From Pricia antarctica (GTDB taxonomy: Bacteria; Bacteroidota; Bacteroidia; Flavobacteriales; Flavobacteriaceae), in contig NZ_FNAO01000008.1 of assembly GCF_900101815.1 (NCBI RefSeq), positions 1 through 64,000 of the forward strand: DNA of 64,000 bases, written 5' to 3'. Positions within the stretch are counted from its first letter, which is position 1. Each line of letters opens with the position of its first letter. Below, one piece after another: positions 1 through 9,725 of the stretch. Below the pieces are notes generated by a model. That model worked only from the letters and a program-made list of their open reading frames with translations. It was not told the DNA's origin and ran no database searches. Both the position numbers and the translations under genes were made by a program.

Positions 1-180
1 AGTATATCCAATCAAGACCGGTCCCCCTGAAGGCTCCGTAAAAACAGCCTACTCGGGTCAATATCTTACGCACAGAGCACTTCTGCAACGGCCACATTCG
101 CTTCATTGAAATTTCCAAACCCAAGAATTCAAGCCTAAATTGGGGTAATAAAAACAACATTAATGATTTTGAACGTAGGT

Positions 181-212
181 TTTGTTTATATCATAAATAT
201 TCATAATATTTG
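181..212 (+). promoter_or_regulatory. candidate Bacteroidota promoter upstream of the ECF sigma gene
   Basis: A TTTG box at 181-184 and AATATTTG at 205-212 lie 20 bases apart. They resemble the Bacteroidota -33 TTTG and -7 TAnnTTTG elements, with one mismatch in the -7 box. The flanks are very AT-rich and the site is about 70 bases before the sigma start. The rest of bases 1-180 shows no gene. Confidence 0.4.
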
Positions 213-283
213 TTAATAATCTCTTAATGCTAGTGTTTCAAATTTGCTTATACTTTAAATAAGCGATAAAATTATTTTGAAAA

Positions 284-850
284 GTGTTTTCTATGGGTTC
301 AAATTGCACCAATGCAACGGAGTTATGGGCTGGCGTCCAAAGTGGTAACAAGAAAGCCCTTAGTGACCTATATGAAATGTACGCCGATGCTCTATACGAG
401 TTCGGAAAGTCATATTCATCGGACAGTTGCCTAATTGAAGACTGCATCCACGACCTGTTCGTCGAACTATATATGCGCAGAAAAAGACTTCCCGTTGCCC
501 GCAACGTTAAAAACTACTTGTTCACGATACTAAGGCGGAAAATAACGGAACTATCCAAAAGCAGGCCGCTTGTAATTTCCCCCGAAGATGACCATATCAG
601 AAGAATCTACCGAAACCAAGAGGTTTCCAGGGAAACCGAAATAATTCATAAAGAGGAGAAAGAAGAACTGGGCCTACTCCTTACAAAAGCGATACATCGG
701 TTGAGCCCAAAACAAAGAAAAGGGGTGACAATGCGGTTCTATGAGAACAAAACCTATGAAGAAATGGCCCTAAGCCTGGACATATCGATAGACACAGCGC
801 GCACCTTGATCTATCGGTCCTTAAAAAGCATGAGGGGAAATTGGCCCTGA
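284..850 (+). CDS. ECF-type RNA polymerase sigma factor
   Basis: A 188-residue sigma-70-family regulator that would direct RNA polymerase to the adjacent uptake genes. Region 2 covers roughly residues 10-80 (ALYEFGKSYS, IEDCIHDLFVELY). Region 4 is the C-terminal helix-turn-helix (LSPKQRKGVTMRFYENKTYEEMALSL). The length is usual for Bacteroidota ECF factors. The frame opens with GTG at 284; an ATG lies three codons in at 293 and may be the true start. The FecR gene follows after about 170 bases, the standard sigma/anti-sigma pairing, so activity is probably released by the SusC-FecR signal. The family call is firm; the target genes are inferred from context. Confidence 0.9.
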   Translation: MFSMGSNCTNATELWAGVQSGNKKALSDLYEMYADALYEFGKSYSSDSCLIEDCIHDLFVELYMRRKRLPVARNVKNYLFTILRRKITELSKSRPLVISPEDDHIRRIYRNQEVSRETEIIHKEEKEELGLLLTKAIHRLSPKQRKGVTMRFYENKTYEEMALSLDISIDTARTLIYRSLKSMRGNWP

Positions 851-1018
851 TTACCTTGTTTTTTCGACTGCACCTCACAAAAATGTAAAATAATTCAATT
901 TTTTTGTCTATAAAATCCTGTTTCGCCATACTATATAATACAACGGTTTGTTGAAATGTAGTTTTTGATTGAAATCATCCTCTCCGTCGATACTTTTTAC
1001 AAACCTTAGAAAGACATT

Positions 1019-2074
1019 TTGAGCGATAATTTTGACCAAGACCGAAAACAGCGGTTGAACGATAGAATCCTTACCTCCATTGATAGGTACGATAGCCGTA
1101 TGCGGATCAAAAGGATATGCTATATTTCATCCATAGCCGCAATTTTGGTCATGGGAATATTTACCTACGTCTACTTTGACGTGGCGGGCTCCCCATCAAT
1201 GTCAATCCAAAAAACGGCTTCATCAACGAAGTTGTTTCCTTCCGGCAGCGACGTTCGGTTGATACTTAATAATCAGGAGGTGGTCAATATTGCCGAGGAA
1301 AAACCGGAACTGGTATACTCCAACACAGGTAAAACGGTCAACATCAACAATGGACGAAGTTTAACTCTCACCTCATACCAAACGGACAGAACAGGTTTCA
1401 ATACCATAGTGGTCCCCTTGGGTAAAAAATCCCAGCTCACCCTTTCGGACGGGAGCAAGGTCTGGATCAATTCGGGTTCGAGACTTACGTATCCCACCAT
1501 TTTTGCCAAAGGCATAAGAGAAGTGGTTCTGCAAGGGGAGGCGATCTTCGACGTTGCCCATGATGCCAAGAGCCCTTTTCACGTACTGACAGACGATAAC
1601 GATATAAAAGTCCTGGGGACCATTTTCAATGTGAGTAGCTATGCTGATGACGATTACGTAAGCACGGCATTGCAGAGCGGGAGCGTTGAGATTACCTATA
1701 CCGGTCAAAATCGATTCCTGAACACTAAGAAATCCATAAAAATAATTCCCGGCACCTTGGCATCCTACAATAAAAAGAAGCAGAAAATAAATACTAGAAA
1801 AACCGATCTCACTCCCTATTTCTCCTGGAGGAACGGAGAATTGATCTTTCAGAACAACGACCTGCAATCTATCATGAAGAGAATATCCCGACACTATGGA
1901 ATCGATATCTCTATTGCGGACGGTGCATTGGCCCGGCAGACGTTTTCCGGAAATTTGGATATCAATACCGACTTGGATACAGTAATGGAGATCATGAAAA
2001 GGACTTCAAAATTCGAATTCGAAAAGAAAGACAATAGAATCATTATCACCAACCCTAATATCGAACGCCGATGA
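1019..2074 (+). CDS. FecR-family anti-sigma factor
   Basis: A 351-residue inner-membrane regulator that transmits a signal from an STN-domain TonB receptor to the ECF sigma factor. The N-terminal cytoplasmic part is short (about 31 residues), followed by one membrane span (RICYISSIAAILVMGIF). The periplasmic FecR domain contains VPLGKKSQLTLSDGSKVWINSGS and GEAIFDVAHDAKSPFHV, and the C-terminal DUF4974-type region includes FSWRNGELIFQNNDL. The start is TTG at 1019; the next in-frame ATG would remove the cytoplasmic part. It lies between the sigma gene and the SusC-like receptor, the usual order for surface-signalling loci. Confidence 0.93.
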   Translation: MSDNFDQDRKQRLNDRILTSIDRYDSRMRIKRICYISSIAAILVMGIFTYVYFDVAGSPSMSIQKTASSTKLFPSGSDVRLILNNQEVVNIAEEKPELVYSNTGKTVNINNGRSLTLTSYQTDRTGFNTIVVPLGKKSQLTLSDGSKVWINSGSRLTYPTIFAKGIREVVLQGEAIFDVAHDAKSPFHVLTDDNDIKVLGTIFNVSSYADDDYVSTALQSGSVEITYTGQNRFLNTKKSIKIIPGTLASYNKKKQKINTRKTDLTPYFSWRNGELIFQNNDLQSIMKRISRHYGIDISIADGALARQTFSGNLDINTDLDTVMEIMKRTSKFEFEKKDNRIIITNPNIERR

Positions 2075-2098
2075 GGAACGAATGAGTAACAAAAAAAA

Positions 2099-2124
2099 CC
2101 GGAAGATGCTCCAACATCCTCCGG
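2099..2124 (+). terminator. hairpin between fecR and the SusC-like gene
   Basis: CCGGAAGATG (2099-2108) pairs with CATCCTCCGG (2115-2124) apart from one A/C mismatch, around a six-base loop. There is no clear T-run, so it may be a weak terminator or an attenuator controlling read-through into the receptor gene. Confidence 0.4.
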
Positions 2125-2166
2125 CGGTTTCAACATTACGCTCACGTAACATTAAAAAACAAAATT

Positions 2167-5100
2167 ATGAATAAAAAGGTTAACTCCCTTCTATCCCTAT
2201 TTTTAGGTCGAACGAACAACATTTTTCTAATCGGCATGCGAGTATCCACGTTACTTTTATGTATAGGCTTGACTAGCGTTTACGCCCATACCTCAAATGC
2301 GCAAAATATTGATATCGACCTGAAAGACGTTCCCATCACAACTTTTTTCAAGGAAGTGCAGGAGAAGAGCGATTATGTGATCATCTATAGGGACGAGGTC
2401 ATTGCGGATACTAAAAGAGTTACGGTACGGGCCAGCAGCGCTACGCTGGAAAAGATATTGACCGATGTGCTGGGGCCCCTCGGCCTAGGGTACGAAATTA
2501 TCAACAGACAGATTATCATCAACAAAAAGGGGCCAAGCATCGATGATAACGGCGCGAATATTATAAAAACCCCTTTCCAGCAGTCCGTGAACGGCACAGT
2601 TACGGATACAGATGGCGTGCCCCTTCCAGGCGCGAACATAGTCGAAAAAGGGACATCAAACGGTGTAACCGCCGACTTTGACGGTAATTTTTCATTAAAT
2701 ATCGCAGACGAAAACGCCATCTTGGTGGTATCCTATATCGGGTTTTCGACAAAGGAAGTGGACGTTAACGGACAAAGTACAGTCAACGTTTCCCTTGAGG
2801 AAAGTGCCCAAGGGCTGGACGAAGTGGTTGTGGTGGGATACGGAACCCAAAAACGAAAGGATATTACCGGTTCAGTAGCATCGGTGTCTAGTGAAGATAT
2901 AGCGGACATACCCATGACGAACATCAATGATGGTCTGGTCGGGCGTATACCAGGTCTGGACATCGTTTCATCAGGAGGTGGTCCAGGATCCACCAATCAA
3001 TTGCAACTGCGCGGGCAGCGATCATTTACAGCTTCCAATGACCCGTTAATAATTTTGGACGGCTCGCCCTATTATGGTAGCCTAAATGATATAAGTCCCT
3101 ATGATATAGAAAGTGTAGATGTTTTGAAAGATGCTTCTTCCACGGCCATATATGGTGCTAGGGGTGCGAACGGGGTCATCATCATTACCACAAAAAGGGG
3201 AGTTACCGGCGCGCCCAGATTTACCCTTGAGAGTTACACGGGCCCAATGATAGCATACGGAACAATTCCTTACGCGGACGCCCAACAGTATGCTGAAATC
3301 GGCAGGGAAGCCTATCGGGCTATAGACGGGTACCCCGAGGGCGGGACGAATGCAGAGGCGGATGAAATAATATTCGATGAGATAGAGATACAGGCGATCA
3401 AAAAAGGCGGCAAAGGATTAAATTACCAAGATTTGCTTTACCGTTCGGGTACGCAAAAAAAACATCAGCTGACCGTAACGGGAGGGTCAGAAAATGTAAA
3501 ATACAACGTAAGCGGAAGTTACTTTAATAATGAGGGTATAATCCCTGGGGAATCTTTTGCCCGTTACAGTCTTCGAACCAATTTGGATTTTACCTTTTCC
3601 CCTATATTTACTGCAGGGACCTCCATTCTTCTAAACAATACTCTCAATCAGAGAAAGTCGAGTGGCGCATTATTCCAAGCTTTCCAATCCAGTCCTCTTG
3701 GAAAACTATACGAAGATGATGGTTCCCCAAGGTTCACGGCAACTGCCGACGGTCTAGTTCTAAATCCCTTTGCAGACTATTTATATGATTCATACCGTTG
3801 GGACAATAAAAGCTGGGGAGCGGTTTTGAACGTGTTCGGGGAAGCAAAGATTTTACCAGAATTGACCTACCGAATTAATCTGGGAACGAATTTTAAACTA
3901 AGGACCATAAAAGAATCCGCAGGGTTTTTCTCCCTGGAAAGAAACCTAGGTACCCCGACCGCGGAAGTTGCGAATTCGGTTGACAATCTCCTATTGTACG
4001 AAAGCATCCTAACCTACAACAAAACATTCAATGAGAAACATCAACTGACGGTAACCGCCATACAGGGATCACAATCAACAAGGATCGAAACGACTGGAGC
4101 TGGCGTCAGCGATCTGCCGTATGAAGAATCACGGTACCATAATTTGGGAAGCGCTACCTTGGTTAATTCTGTAAGTTCGGATTTGGTGGAGACCAACCTA
4201 CTGTCCTATGCCGGTCGTTTGTTTTATGGCTATGACAGTAAATATTTGCTGACATTATCGATGCGGGCGGACGGGGCATCACAATTTTCGCCCGATCATA
4301 AATGGGGCTATTTTCCCTCAGCGGCCTTTGCCTATCGGCTTTCTGGAGAGAACTTCATGAAAAGTACCGAAAATTGGTTGAATGATCTAAAAATCAGACT
4401 TAGTTATGGGGCTACCGGAAACCAGGGAATAGGCCCCTATCAAACACAGGGGGGCGTTGCAAGAAGTGCATATTCATGGAACGAGGCTCCTGGATTTGGG
4501 TATTATCCAAACGAACTGCAAAACCGGGACTTAAAATGGGAAACCACGTCGGTCTATAATTTGGGTCTTGATTTCCGATTGTTCAAGGGGAGACTTTCCG
4601 GAAGTATGGATATTTATAAGACCGACACCTATGACCTGCTAATGTTTAGGAAGCTTCCGATAATCTCTGGGTATGACCAAGTCCTTCAGAATGTTGGGAA
4701 AACCAAAAATAACGGTTTCGAGTTGGCTTTGAGTTCCGTCAATGTCATTGGGGCCAATTTTAATTGGAAAACCGATTTTACCTTTTTCCGCAATCGAACC
4801 GAAATTGCGGAATTGTACAATGGAAAGGTGGATGATATAGGAAACAGATGGTTTATAGGTGAACCGATAGAGGTTTTTTACGACTATAAAAAAATAGGGA
4901 TCTGGCAAGAAAATGAAAGAGCTGAGGCCGCTAGCTATGGCGAGGAACCAGGCCAGATCAAAGTGTTGGATGTGGACAATGATGGAGCCATAACGGACGA
5001 AGATAGGATGGTATTGGGTAGTCCCCAACCTGATTTTGTAAGCAATCTCACCAATAGTTTCAAATATAAAAATTTCGATTTATCCATTCAGACCTTTATA

Positions 5101-5526
5101 CGCTGGGGAGGTATGGCATCCATCGGCGCATTCGAACCCTTCTCGAAAAAACGGTACAACAAGTTGGTGTTCGATTATTGGACGCCGTCCAATCCAACGA
5201 ATAATTACCCCCGACCAAACCAGTTATACGAGGATGGTGGTCTGTATGGTACCACACTTACCTATAGGGATGCCAGTTTAATCAGTCTCCGACAGGTTTC
5301 GTTGGGATATCGTTTCCCCGCCTCGGTATTGGACAGGTTACCACTTACAAATTTAAGGCTCTATTTATCGGGTGAAAATTTGGCCTATTGGACCAAGTCC
5401 GAACTAAGGGAGTTTAATATGAAAGGGGATTTAGCGGGAACAGTCCCAGATGGGGGCGGTACCCGGGAAATATCTCCGTATCCTGCAACAAGAACGGTTA
5501 TTTTAGGAATTAATCTTCAATTTTAA
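2167..5526 (+). CDS. SusC/RagA-like TonB-dependent receptor with STN domain
   Basis: A 1119-residue outer-membrane receptor that imports a ligand bound by the partner SusD lipoprotein, powered by TonB. After a signal peptide (ending near HTSNAQ) comes an STN signalling domain at about residues 47-117 (IDLKDVPITTFFKEVQEKSD). A carboxypeptidase-regulatory-like domain follows at about 140-215 (VNGTVTDTDGVPLPGANIVEKGT). Then come the SusC signature DEVVVVGYGTQKRKDITGSV, a plug domain and a long beta-barrel ending in an aromatic residue (LGINLQF). The STN domain fits the upstream FecR/sigma pair: ligand binding would induce the locus. The substrate cannot be read from the sequence; no polysaccharide-degrading enzyme lies next to it. 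Confidence 0.96.
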   Translation: MNKKVNSLLSLFLGRTNNIFLIGMRVSTLLLCIGLTSVYAHTSNAQNIDIDLKDVPITTFFKEVQEKSDYVIIYRDEVIADTKRVTVRASSATLEKILTDVLGPLGLGYEIINRQIIINKKGPSIDDNGANIIKTPFQQSVNGTVTDTDGVPLPGANIVEKGTSNGVTADFDGNFSLNIADENAILVVSYIGFSTKEVDVNGQSTVNVSLEESAQGLDEVVVVGYGTQKRKDITGSVASVSSEDIADIPMTNINDGLVGRIPGLDIVSSGGGPGSTNQLQLRGQRSFTASNDPLIILDGSPYYGSLNDISPYDIESVDVLKDASSTAIYGARGANGVIIITTKRGVTGAPRFTLESYTGPMIAYGTIPYADAQQYAEIGREAYRAIDGYPEGGTNAEADEIIFDEIEIQAIKKGGKGLNYQDLLYRSGTQKKHQLTVTGGSENVKYNVSGSYFNNEGIIPGESFARYSLRTNLDFTFSPIFTAGTSILLNNTLNQRKSSGALFQAFQSSPLGKLYEDDGSPRFTATADGLVLNPFADYLYDSYRWDNKSWGAVLNVFGEAKILPELTYRINLGTNFKLRTIKESAGFFSLERNLGTPTAEVANSVDNLLLYESILTYNKTFNEKHQLTVTAIQGSQSTRIETTGAGVSDLPYEESRYHNLGSATLVNSVSSDLVETNLLSYAGRLFYGYDSKYLLTLSMRADGASQFSPDHKWGYFPSAAFAYRLSGENFMKSTENWLNDLKIRLSYGATGNQGIGPYQTQGGVARSAYSWNEAPGFGYYPNELQNRDLKWETTSVYNLGLDFRLFKGRLSGSMDIYKTDTYDLLMFRKLPIISGYDQVLQNVGKTKNNGFELALSSVNVIGANFNWKTDFTFFRNRTEIAELYNGKVDDIGNRWFIGEPIEVFYDYKKIGIWQENERAEAASYGEEPGQIKVLDVDNDGAITDEDRMVLGSPQPDFVSNLTNSFKYKNFDLSIQTFIRWGGMASIGAFEPFSKKRYNKLVFDYWTPSNPTNNYPRPNQLYEDGGLYGTTLTYRDASLISLRQVSLGYRFPASVLDRLPLTNLRLYLSGENLAYWTKSELREFNMKGDLAGTVPDGGGTREISPYPATRTVILGINLQF

Positions 5527-5539
5527 AATAATAATAATA

Positions 5540-7168
5540 ATGAGAAAATTAATATATATTTTACTGTCTATCAGTCTGGGCTCTATTCTATTAAATGCCT
5601 GTTCTACCGATTTGGACGAGGAAAAAATCGTATCCCCTCCTGTCGATTCCTATTTCAAAACAGAAAAGGGATTTAACGATTTGGTGAATTCCAATTATAC
5701 TTTTACAAGGTCTTTATTCCCTGGTGGAAACAACTATGCACCGTTGGTTTTTTTCGGAACCGATCTTTGGACCAATGGTTCGGATGGTACTTTCATTGAA
5801 TTCAATGCTTATAATACGGGTATCCAACCAGCAAATCCAGTACTTTGGAATTTGTGGGCTCCTTTTTATCAGGGTATAGCTGCTTGCAACACCGCCATTT
5901 CTAGAGCCAGTGAGGTTAACGAATTGACGGAAAATGAGGTCAACGCTAAAGTTGCAGAATCCTATTTCCTAAGGGCGTGGTACTACCATATTTTGGTCGT
6001 ACATTTTGGCGATCTGCCTTTGGTGACGGAAGAGGTTACTGAAGTAGTAACCACGGCGACCCGAAACTCTGTAGAAGAGGTCTATGCCCAAATAGAGAAA
6101 GACCTTTTGTTCGCTGAACAATATCTTCCCGCAACCCAATCCGATTTCGGTCGGGTTACAAAACCCGCGGCACAAGCATTGTTGGCAAGGGTCTATCTTA
6201 CACTTGAACAGAACGATAAGGCAGCAGCGTATGCCAAAAAGGTTATTAATGATTATGATTTCGCTCTATTAGAAGACTTTTCAAGATTGTGGGATGTGGA
6301 TAATAGAGTCAATTCGGAAGTAATTTGGTCTATTCAATTCTCCCAAGACGAGCGTTTGAACGGAGATGGCAACGCATACTTCTTATATTTTACACCACGT
6401 TATGATTTGCAGCCGGGAATGACCAGGGCATTGGAGAACGACCGGCCTTGGCCTCGCTTTGTGGCGACCCGTTATTATTTTGATTTGTTAGCCTCTAACA
6501 GGGATATTGATTCACGGTTCGCCAAATCATGGAAAACCGCTTGGATAGCAAACAATGAAGCGACTCTATTGCCCAACATGCAAATTGGCGACACCGCCTT
6601 TGTTTATGTACCATGGGATATCCCTGCAGAGGATGAGGCCGAACGAGAACTAAGATATGGCGTTTTCGATATCAATGATTTATATGACGGCGAAAATCCC
6701 ATAGGTTCCCGCGAACTCTTTCCGCAAATGCGAAAATATAAAGATCCTCTGCGTTCCTCGATAAATAGTGGGGTGGGCACAAAGAATGTTATAGAAATCC
6801 GGTTGGCCGAAATGTATCTGATTGCTGCCGAAGCACTTATGAAAGATGGCAATATTGCGGAAGGGGTTGACTATATCAATACGGTACGGAAAAGGGCTGC
6901 TTGGCCCGGCCAAGAAGATAACATGGTCATTACCGACGATCAATTAGACCTTGATTTTGTTCTTGAGGAAAGAGCTTTGGAACTGGGAGGCGAAAGATTT
7001 CGCTGGTCCGATTTGAAACGAACAGGAAAACTTCTAGAAAGGGTAAAGTTGTACAATACCCTAGGACGCGACAATATTGAAGAAAAGCATTTGTTGCGAC
7101 CGATTCCTAGCAATATGATAGATAGACTTACAAACCGTGACGAGTTCGAACAGAACCCCGGTTATTAA
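5540..7168 (+). CDS. SusD/RagB-like nutrient-binding outer-membrane lipoprotein
   Basis: A 542-residue surface lipoprotein that caps the SusC-type channel and captures its ligand. A lipobox (SILLNAC) places the lipidated cysteine at residue 21. The family hallmarks are present: NELTENEVNAKVAESYFLRAWYYHILVVHFG in the N-terminal TPR-like part, KPAAQALLARVYL in the middle, and the C-terminal RLAEMYLIAAEALMKDG and LEERALELGGERFRWSDLKR. It starts 13 bases after the SusC stop and is clearly co-transcribed. The length is typical of the family. Confidence 0.96.
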   Translation: MRKLIYILLSISLGSILLNACSTDLDEEKIVSPPVDSYFKTEKGFNDLVNSNYTFTRSLFPGGNNYAPLVFFGTDLWTNGSDGTFIEFNAYNTGIQPANPVLWNLWAPFYQGIAACNTAISRASEVNELTENEVNAKVAESYFLRAWYYHILVVHFGDLPLVTEEVTEVVTTATRNSVEEVYAQIEKDLLFAEQYLPATQSDFGRVTKPAAQALLARVYLTLEQNDKAAAYAKKVINDYDFALLEDFSRLWDVDNRVNSEVIWSIQFSQDERLNGDGNAYFLYFTPRYDLQPGMTRALENDRPWPRFVATRYYFDLLASNRDIDSRFAKSWKTAWIANNEATLLPNMQIGDTAFVYVPWDIPAEDEAERELRYGVFDINDLYDGENPIGSRELFPQMRKYKDPLRSSINSGVGTKNVIEIRLAEMYLIAAEALMKDGNIAEGVDYINTVRKRAAWPGQEDNMVITDDQLDLDFVLEERALELGGERFRWSDLKRTGKLLERVKLYNTLGRDNIEEKHLLRPIPSNMIDRLTNRDEFEQNPGY

Positions 7169-7197
7169 TTTGCTAATTGAAATATAAAAATAAAGGC

Positions 7198-7824
7198 ATG
7201 AAAAAACAATTGATTTTGAAATTCGCCTTAATACAGATAATCCTTCTGGTGTTTGGCTACAGTTCATTTTCTCAAAATATGGAAACCCCATGTAATGAGG
7301 CCAGTATCGCCAATTGGTACGAAACAGGTGCATGGTTAAACGGACTACAACTCGTTCCCCACATGTCCATTGATCAAGGTGAACTGGCCAGTCAGTATTG
7401 CAGGAATCCGGACTGGTGGAATAAAGCTTTTGAATTCTTGAGGTCACATGATTTGGACAATATGGAACCTGGAAAATATGTGATCGACGAGGGCAATGTC
7501 ACCGCCTTCGTTTCCGAGACACCTACCAAAGAAAAAGAAGAAATCAAATGGGAGACCCATAAAAACTTTAATGATCTTCAGTATGTAATAAAAGGAAAAG
7601 CAAAAATGGGAGTTGCCTCCGCAACCGATTCCAAATTCACGTCAACAATGGCGTACGATTCCGAAAAGGACGTAGAGAATTATTCCGTTGAAAACGGGAA
7701 ATATTTTGTTTCAACGCCTGGGACCTTTTTTATTTTCACTCCGCAGGACATTCATCGACCTGCCATTCACGTTGAGGGATACGATACAATAAAGAAAATA
7801 TTGATTAAAGTAAGAGTCCCCTAA
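7198..7824 (+). CDS. exported YhcH/YjgK/YiaL-family cupin-like protein
   Basis: A 208-residue protein of the DUF386 family (YhcH, YjgK, EbgC-like), a jelly-roll fold linked to handling of sugar acids and sialic acid. Family marks are GKYVIDEGNVTAFV, ETHKNFNDLQYVIKGKAKMGV and FFIFTPQDIHRPAIHV, the last being the metal-binding-like segment. Unlike most relatives it has an N-terminal signal peptide (LALIQIILLVFG-like core ending near SSFSQ), so it acts outside the cytoplasm. The ATG at 7198 is preferred over an upstream TTG at 7177 because it begins the signal peptide. It follows susD by 29 bases and belongs to the same operon; the role is inferred from that. Confidence 0.85.
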   Translation: MKKQLILKFALIQIILLVFGYSSFSQNMETPCNEASIANWYETGAWLNGLQLVPHMSIDQGELASQYCRNPDWWNKAFEFLRSHDLDNMEPGKYVIDEGNVTAFVSETPTKEKEEIKWETHKNFNDLQYVIKGKAKMGVASATDSKFTSTMAYDSEKDVENYSVENGKYFVSTPGTFFIFTPQDIHRPAIHVEGYDTIKKILIKVRVP

Positions 7825-7874
7825 AAATCGAGTGATAGTAAAGTAATTTAAGTTAATAATTTAATAAGAGCATC

Positions 7875-8852
7875 ATGAAAAAAACCGTTTTATCACTTTT
7901 TGCATTAAGCTGTGTAATTTTTTATTCCCACGCACAAAACGTGGTCTGGCAACCAGAAAACGTTAAGGCGTTAACTTCCGAATGGATAGGTGAACGTACA
8001 CCGGATGGAAGGCCCAAGGTATCCGACGAGCTCCTGGAGCGGTTAAAAGCGCTCTCCATGGAGGAAGTTTGGGGAACTTTACGCAGAAATGGATATGAGA
8101 ATCAATTTGAAAATTTCGCAAGTACACATCAAAACGGCTGGCAGATTCTGCATCCAGATCAAGTTATGACCGGCAGAGTGCTAACCGCCCAGTTCATGCC
8201 CTTAAGGGAAGATTTTAATAACTATGTTCAAAATCAGGCAAAAAAGGAAGGCACTCATACACCGATTACCAATTATGCGCCAATTACGGAATTGTTGGAC
8301 GGGGATGTTTATGTGGCGGATAGTTATGGGAAAATGGCGGATGGTACCTTGATAGGAGACAATCTTGGAAACGCAATCTATAAAGCAGGGAAAAGAGGGA
8401 TTATATTTAATGGTTCGGTGCGTGATGTTGAAGGCCTATCAAAAATCGAGGGGTTTAACGGTTGGATAAGAGGTTCGGACCCTTCGGCAATTAAGCAGAT
8501 GATGACGGCGAGCGTCAATGCGCCGATTCGAATAGGTCGGGTTTCCGTTCTACCCGGTGATGTTGTTCTTGCTAAACCCACAGGTGTAGCCTTCATTCCC
8601 CCTCATCTGGTACAAAAAGTGGTAATAGCTGGCGAGTTTACAGCACTTCAGGATGAATTCAATCGATTTGCCATGGATACGAATAAATACAAATATGTTA
8701 ATGAACGCTTTGATGTAGATGAAGCCGTTTTTGAAAAAGATTTTAAAGCATGGTTGAGCAGTTATTCAAATTTACCAATGTCCAAAAAGGAATTGGAAAA
8801 CTATATGAAGGAGCGAGATGAAAGGAGAAAGGCTGCTGAAAACGAGGAGTGA
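7875..8852 (+). CDS. exported RraA-family (HMG/CHA aldolase-like) protein
   Basis: A 325-residue protein with an RraA-like fold. Members include 4-hydroxy-4-methyl-2-oxoglutarate aldolases and the RNase E inhibitor RraA. The diagnostic segments are DGDVYVADSYGKMADGTLIGDNLGNAIYKAGKRGIIFNGSVRD (the GxxxG-NG-RD active-site region), PIRIGRVSVLPGDVVLAKPTGVAFIP and a charged C-terminus. A signal peptide ends near YSHAQ, which is unusual for the family, and about 100 extra N-terminal residues precede the core. It lies 50 bases after the YhcH-like gene. The pairing suggests periplasmic processing of a small acid taken up by the SusC/D pair (inference). Confidence 0.85.
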   Translation: MKKTVLSLFALSCVIFYSHAQNVVWQPENVKALTSEWIGERTPDGRPKVSDELLERLKALSMEEVWGTLRRNGYENQFENFASTHQNGWQILHPDQVMTGRVLTAQFMPLREDFNNYVQNQAKKEGTHTPITNYAPITELLDGDVYVADSYGKMADGTLIGDNLGNAIYKAGKRGIIFNGSVRDVEGLSKIEGFNGWIRGSDPSAIKQMMTASVNAPIRIGRVSVLPGDVVLAKPTGVAFIPPHLVQKVVIAGEFTALQDEFNRFAMDTNKYKYVNERFDVDEAVFEKDFKAWLSSYSNLPMSKKELENYMKERDERRKAAENEE

Positions 8853-9175
8853 TAAAGACACCAGTAAGCTTTATTGAAAATTAACGGAAGGCTTTGAAAA
8901 GAAGAATAAATATTTGGCCAATCAGGCGATTTATTTAAGGCGATGCTTAGGTTATACTTTGTTTCCAAGAGAAATATGACGGCGTATTGATCCGTCCGGG
9001 TCTCGTCCATAAGATTTTTATCAAAACTGGATAGGTGGGGGGTAATTTTCTATGGATTTTTCACATGAATACGACTAAATCGGAAGTGGTATTCGGTGGA
9101 TTCTCTTGAAAATCCAGCCCGTCTTGCGTATTTTGCCCCTGTAAAGCAGGCAAGATTAATATAAAATATCATCTC
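8853..9175. other. intergenic stretch after the uptake operon
   Basis: No ORF with coding character. It contains a short TGGATT/AATCCA inverted repeat near 9100 and AT-rich segments that may hold the promoter of the next gene. Nothing else was recognised. Confidence 0.4.
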
Positions 9176-9655
9176 ATGACAAAATTTATTCCTTTTGTTT
9201 TTACGTTAGCTTGCCTTTCATTTTTAGCGTGTAAGGATGAAAATAGAAATACCGTACCGCTTACTGCTGAAAGCGAAAAAGAAGCACCCGCGTTAACAAA
9301 AAGCGAAGTCGAAAATTCGGTCGTGGCCCTTAACGCTGCTTTGGTGGATGCGAAAAAAAACAGTCTGCAAGTCTTGACATCCGAATCCCTCACCTACGGA
9401 CATTCAAGCGGAAAGGTCCAGGACAGGGAGGAGTTTATCGATGACGTAATAAACGGCCCCTTTGATTTCCTATCCATCGATACCTCTGATGAAAGCATCC
9501 ATATTTCAGGTGAAACTGCCATAGCAAGGCACGTATTTTCGGCAAAAGGTATGAACAATGGTAAATCGGCCGACGTACACATCGGGGTTATACTGGTCTT
9601 TCAAAAGCAAAACGACAAACTGCATCTTTTGGCAAGACAGGCGTACAAATTGTGA
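9176..9655 (+). CDS. NTF2-like (SnoaL/DUF4440-type) lipoprotein
   Basis: A 159-residue predicted lipoprotein (lipobox LSFLAC, cysteine at residue 19) with an NTF2-like cone fold of the DUF4440 kind. This is suggested by the N-terminal helix pair (ENSVVALNAALVDAKKNSLQVLTSESLTYGHSSG), the segment DREEFIDDV and the strands AIARHVFSAKGMNNGKSADVHIGVILVFQKQNDKLHLLARQAYKL. Family members bind or transform small molecules, but no catalytic set can be assigned here. The next gene lies 70 bases downstream on the same strand. Confidence 0.75.
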   Translation: MTKFIPFVFTLACLSFLACKDENRNTVPLTAESEKEAPALTKSEVENSVVALNAALVDAKKNSLQVLTSESLTYGHSSGKVQDREEFIDDVINGPFDFLSIDTSDESIHISGETAIARHVFSAKGMNNGKSADVHIGVILVFQKQNDKLHLLARQAYKL

Positions 9656-9673
9656 AGCCTGAAGTTCCTTCCT

Positions 9674-9695
9674 TTTGGAAGAACAACCTTCCAAA
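9674..9695 (+). terminator. hairpin between NTF2-like and BASS-transporter genes
   Basis: TTTGGAAG (9674-9681) and CTTCCAAA (9688-9695) form a perfect 8-bp stem with a six-base loop. There is no T-run, so the terminator function is weakly supported. Confidence 0.35.
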
Positions 9696-9725
9696 TAACT
9701 TTCCCAACAACCGATAAAGCAGACC

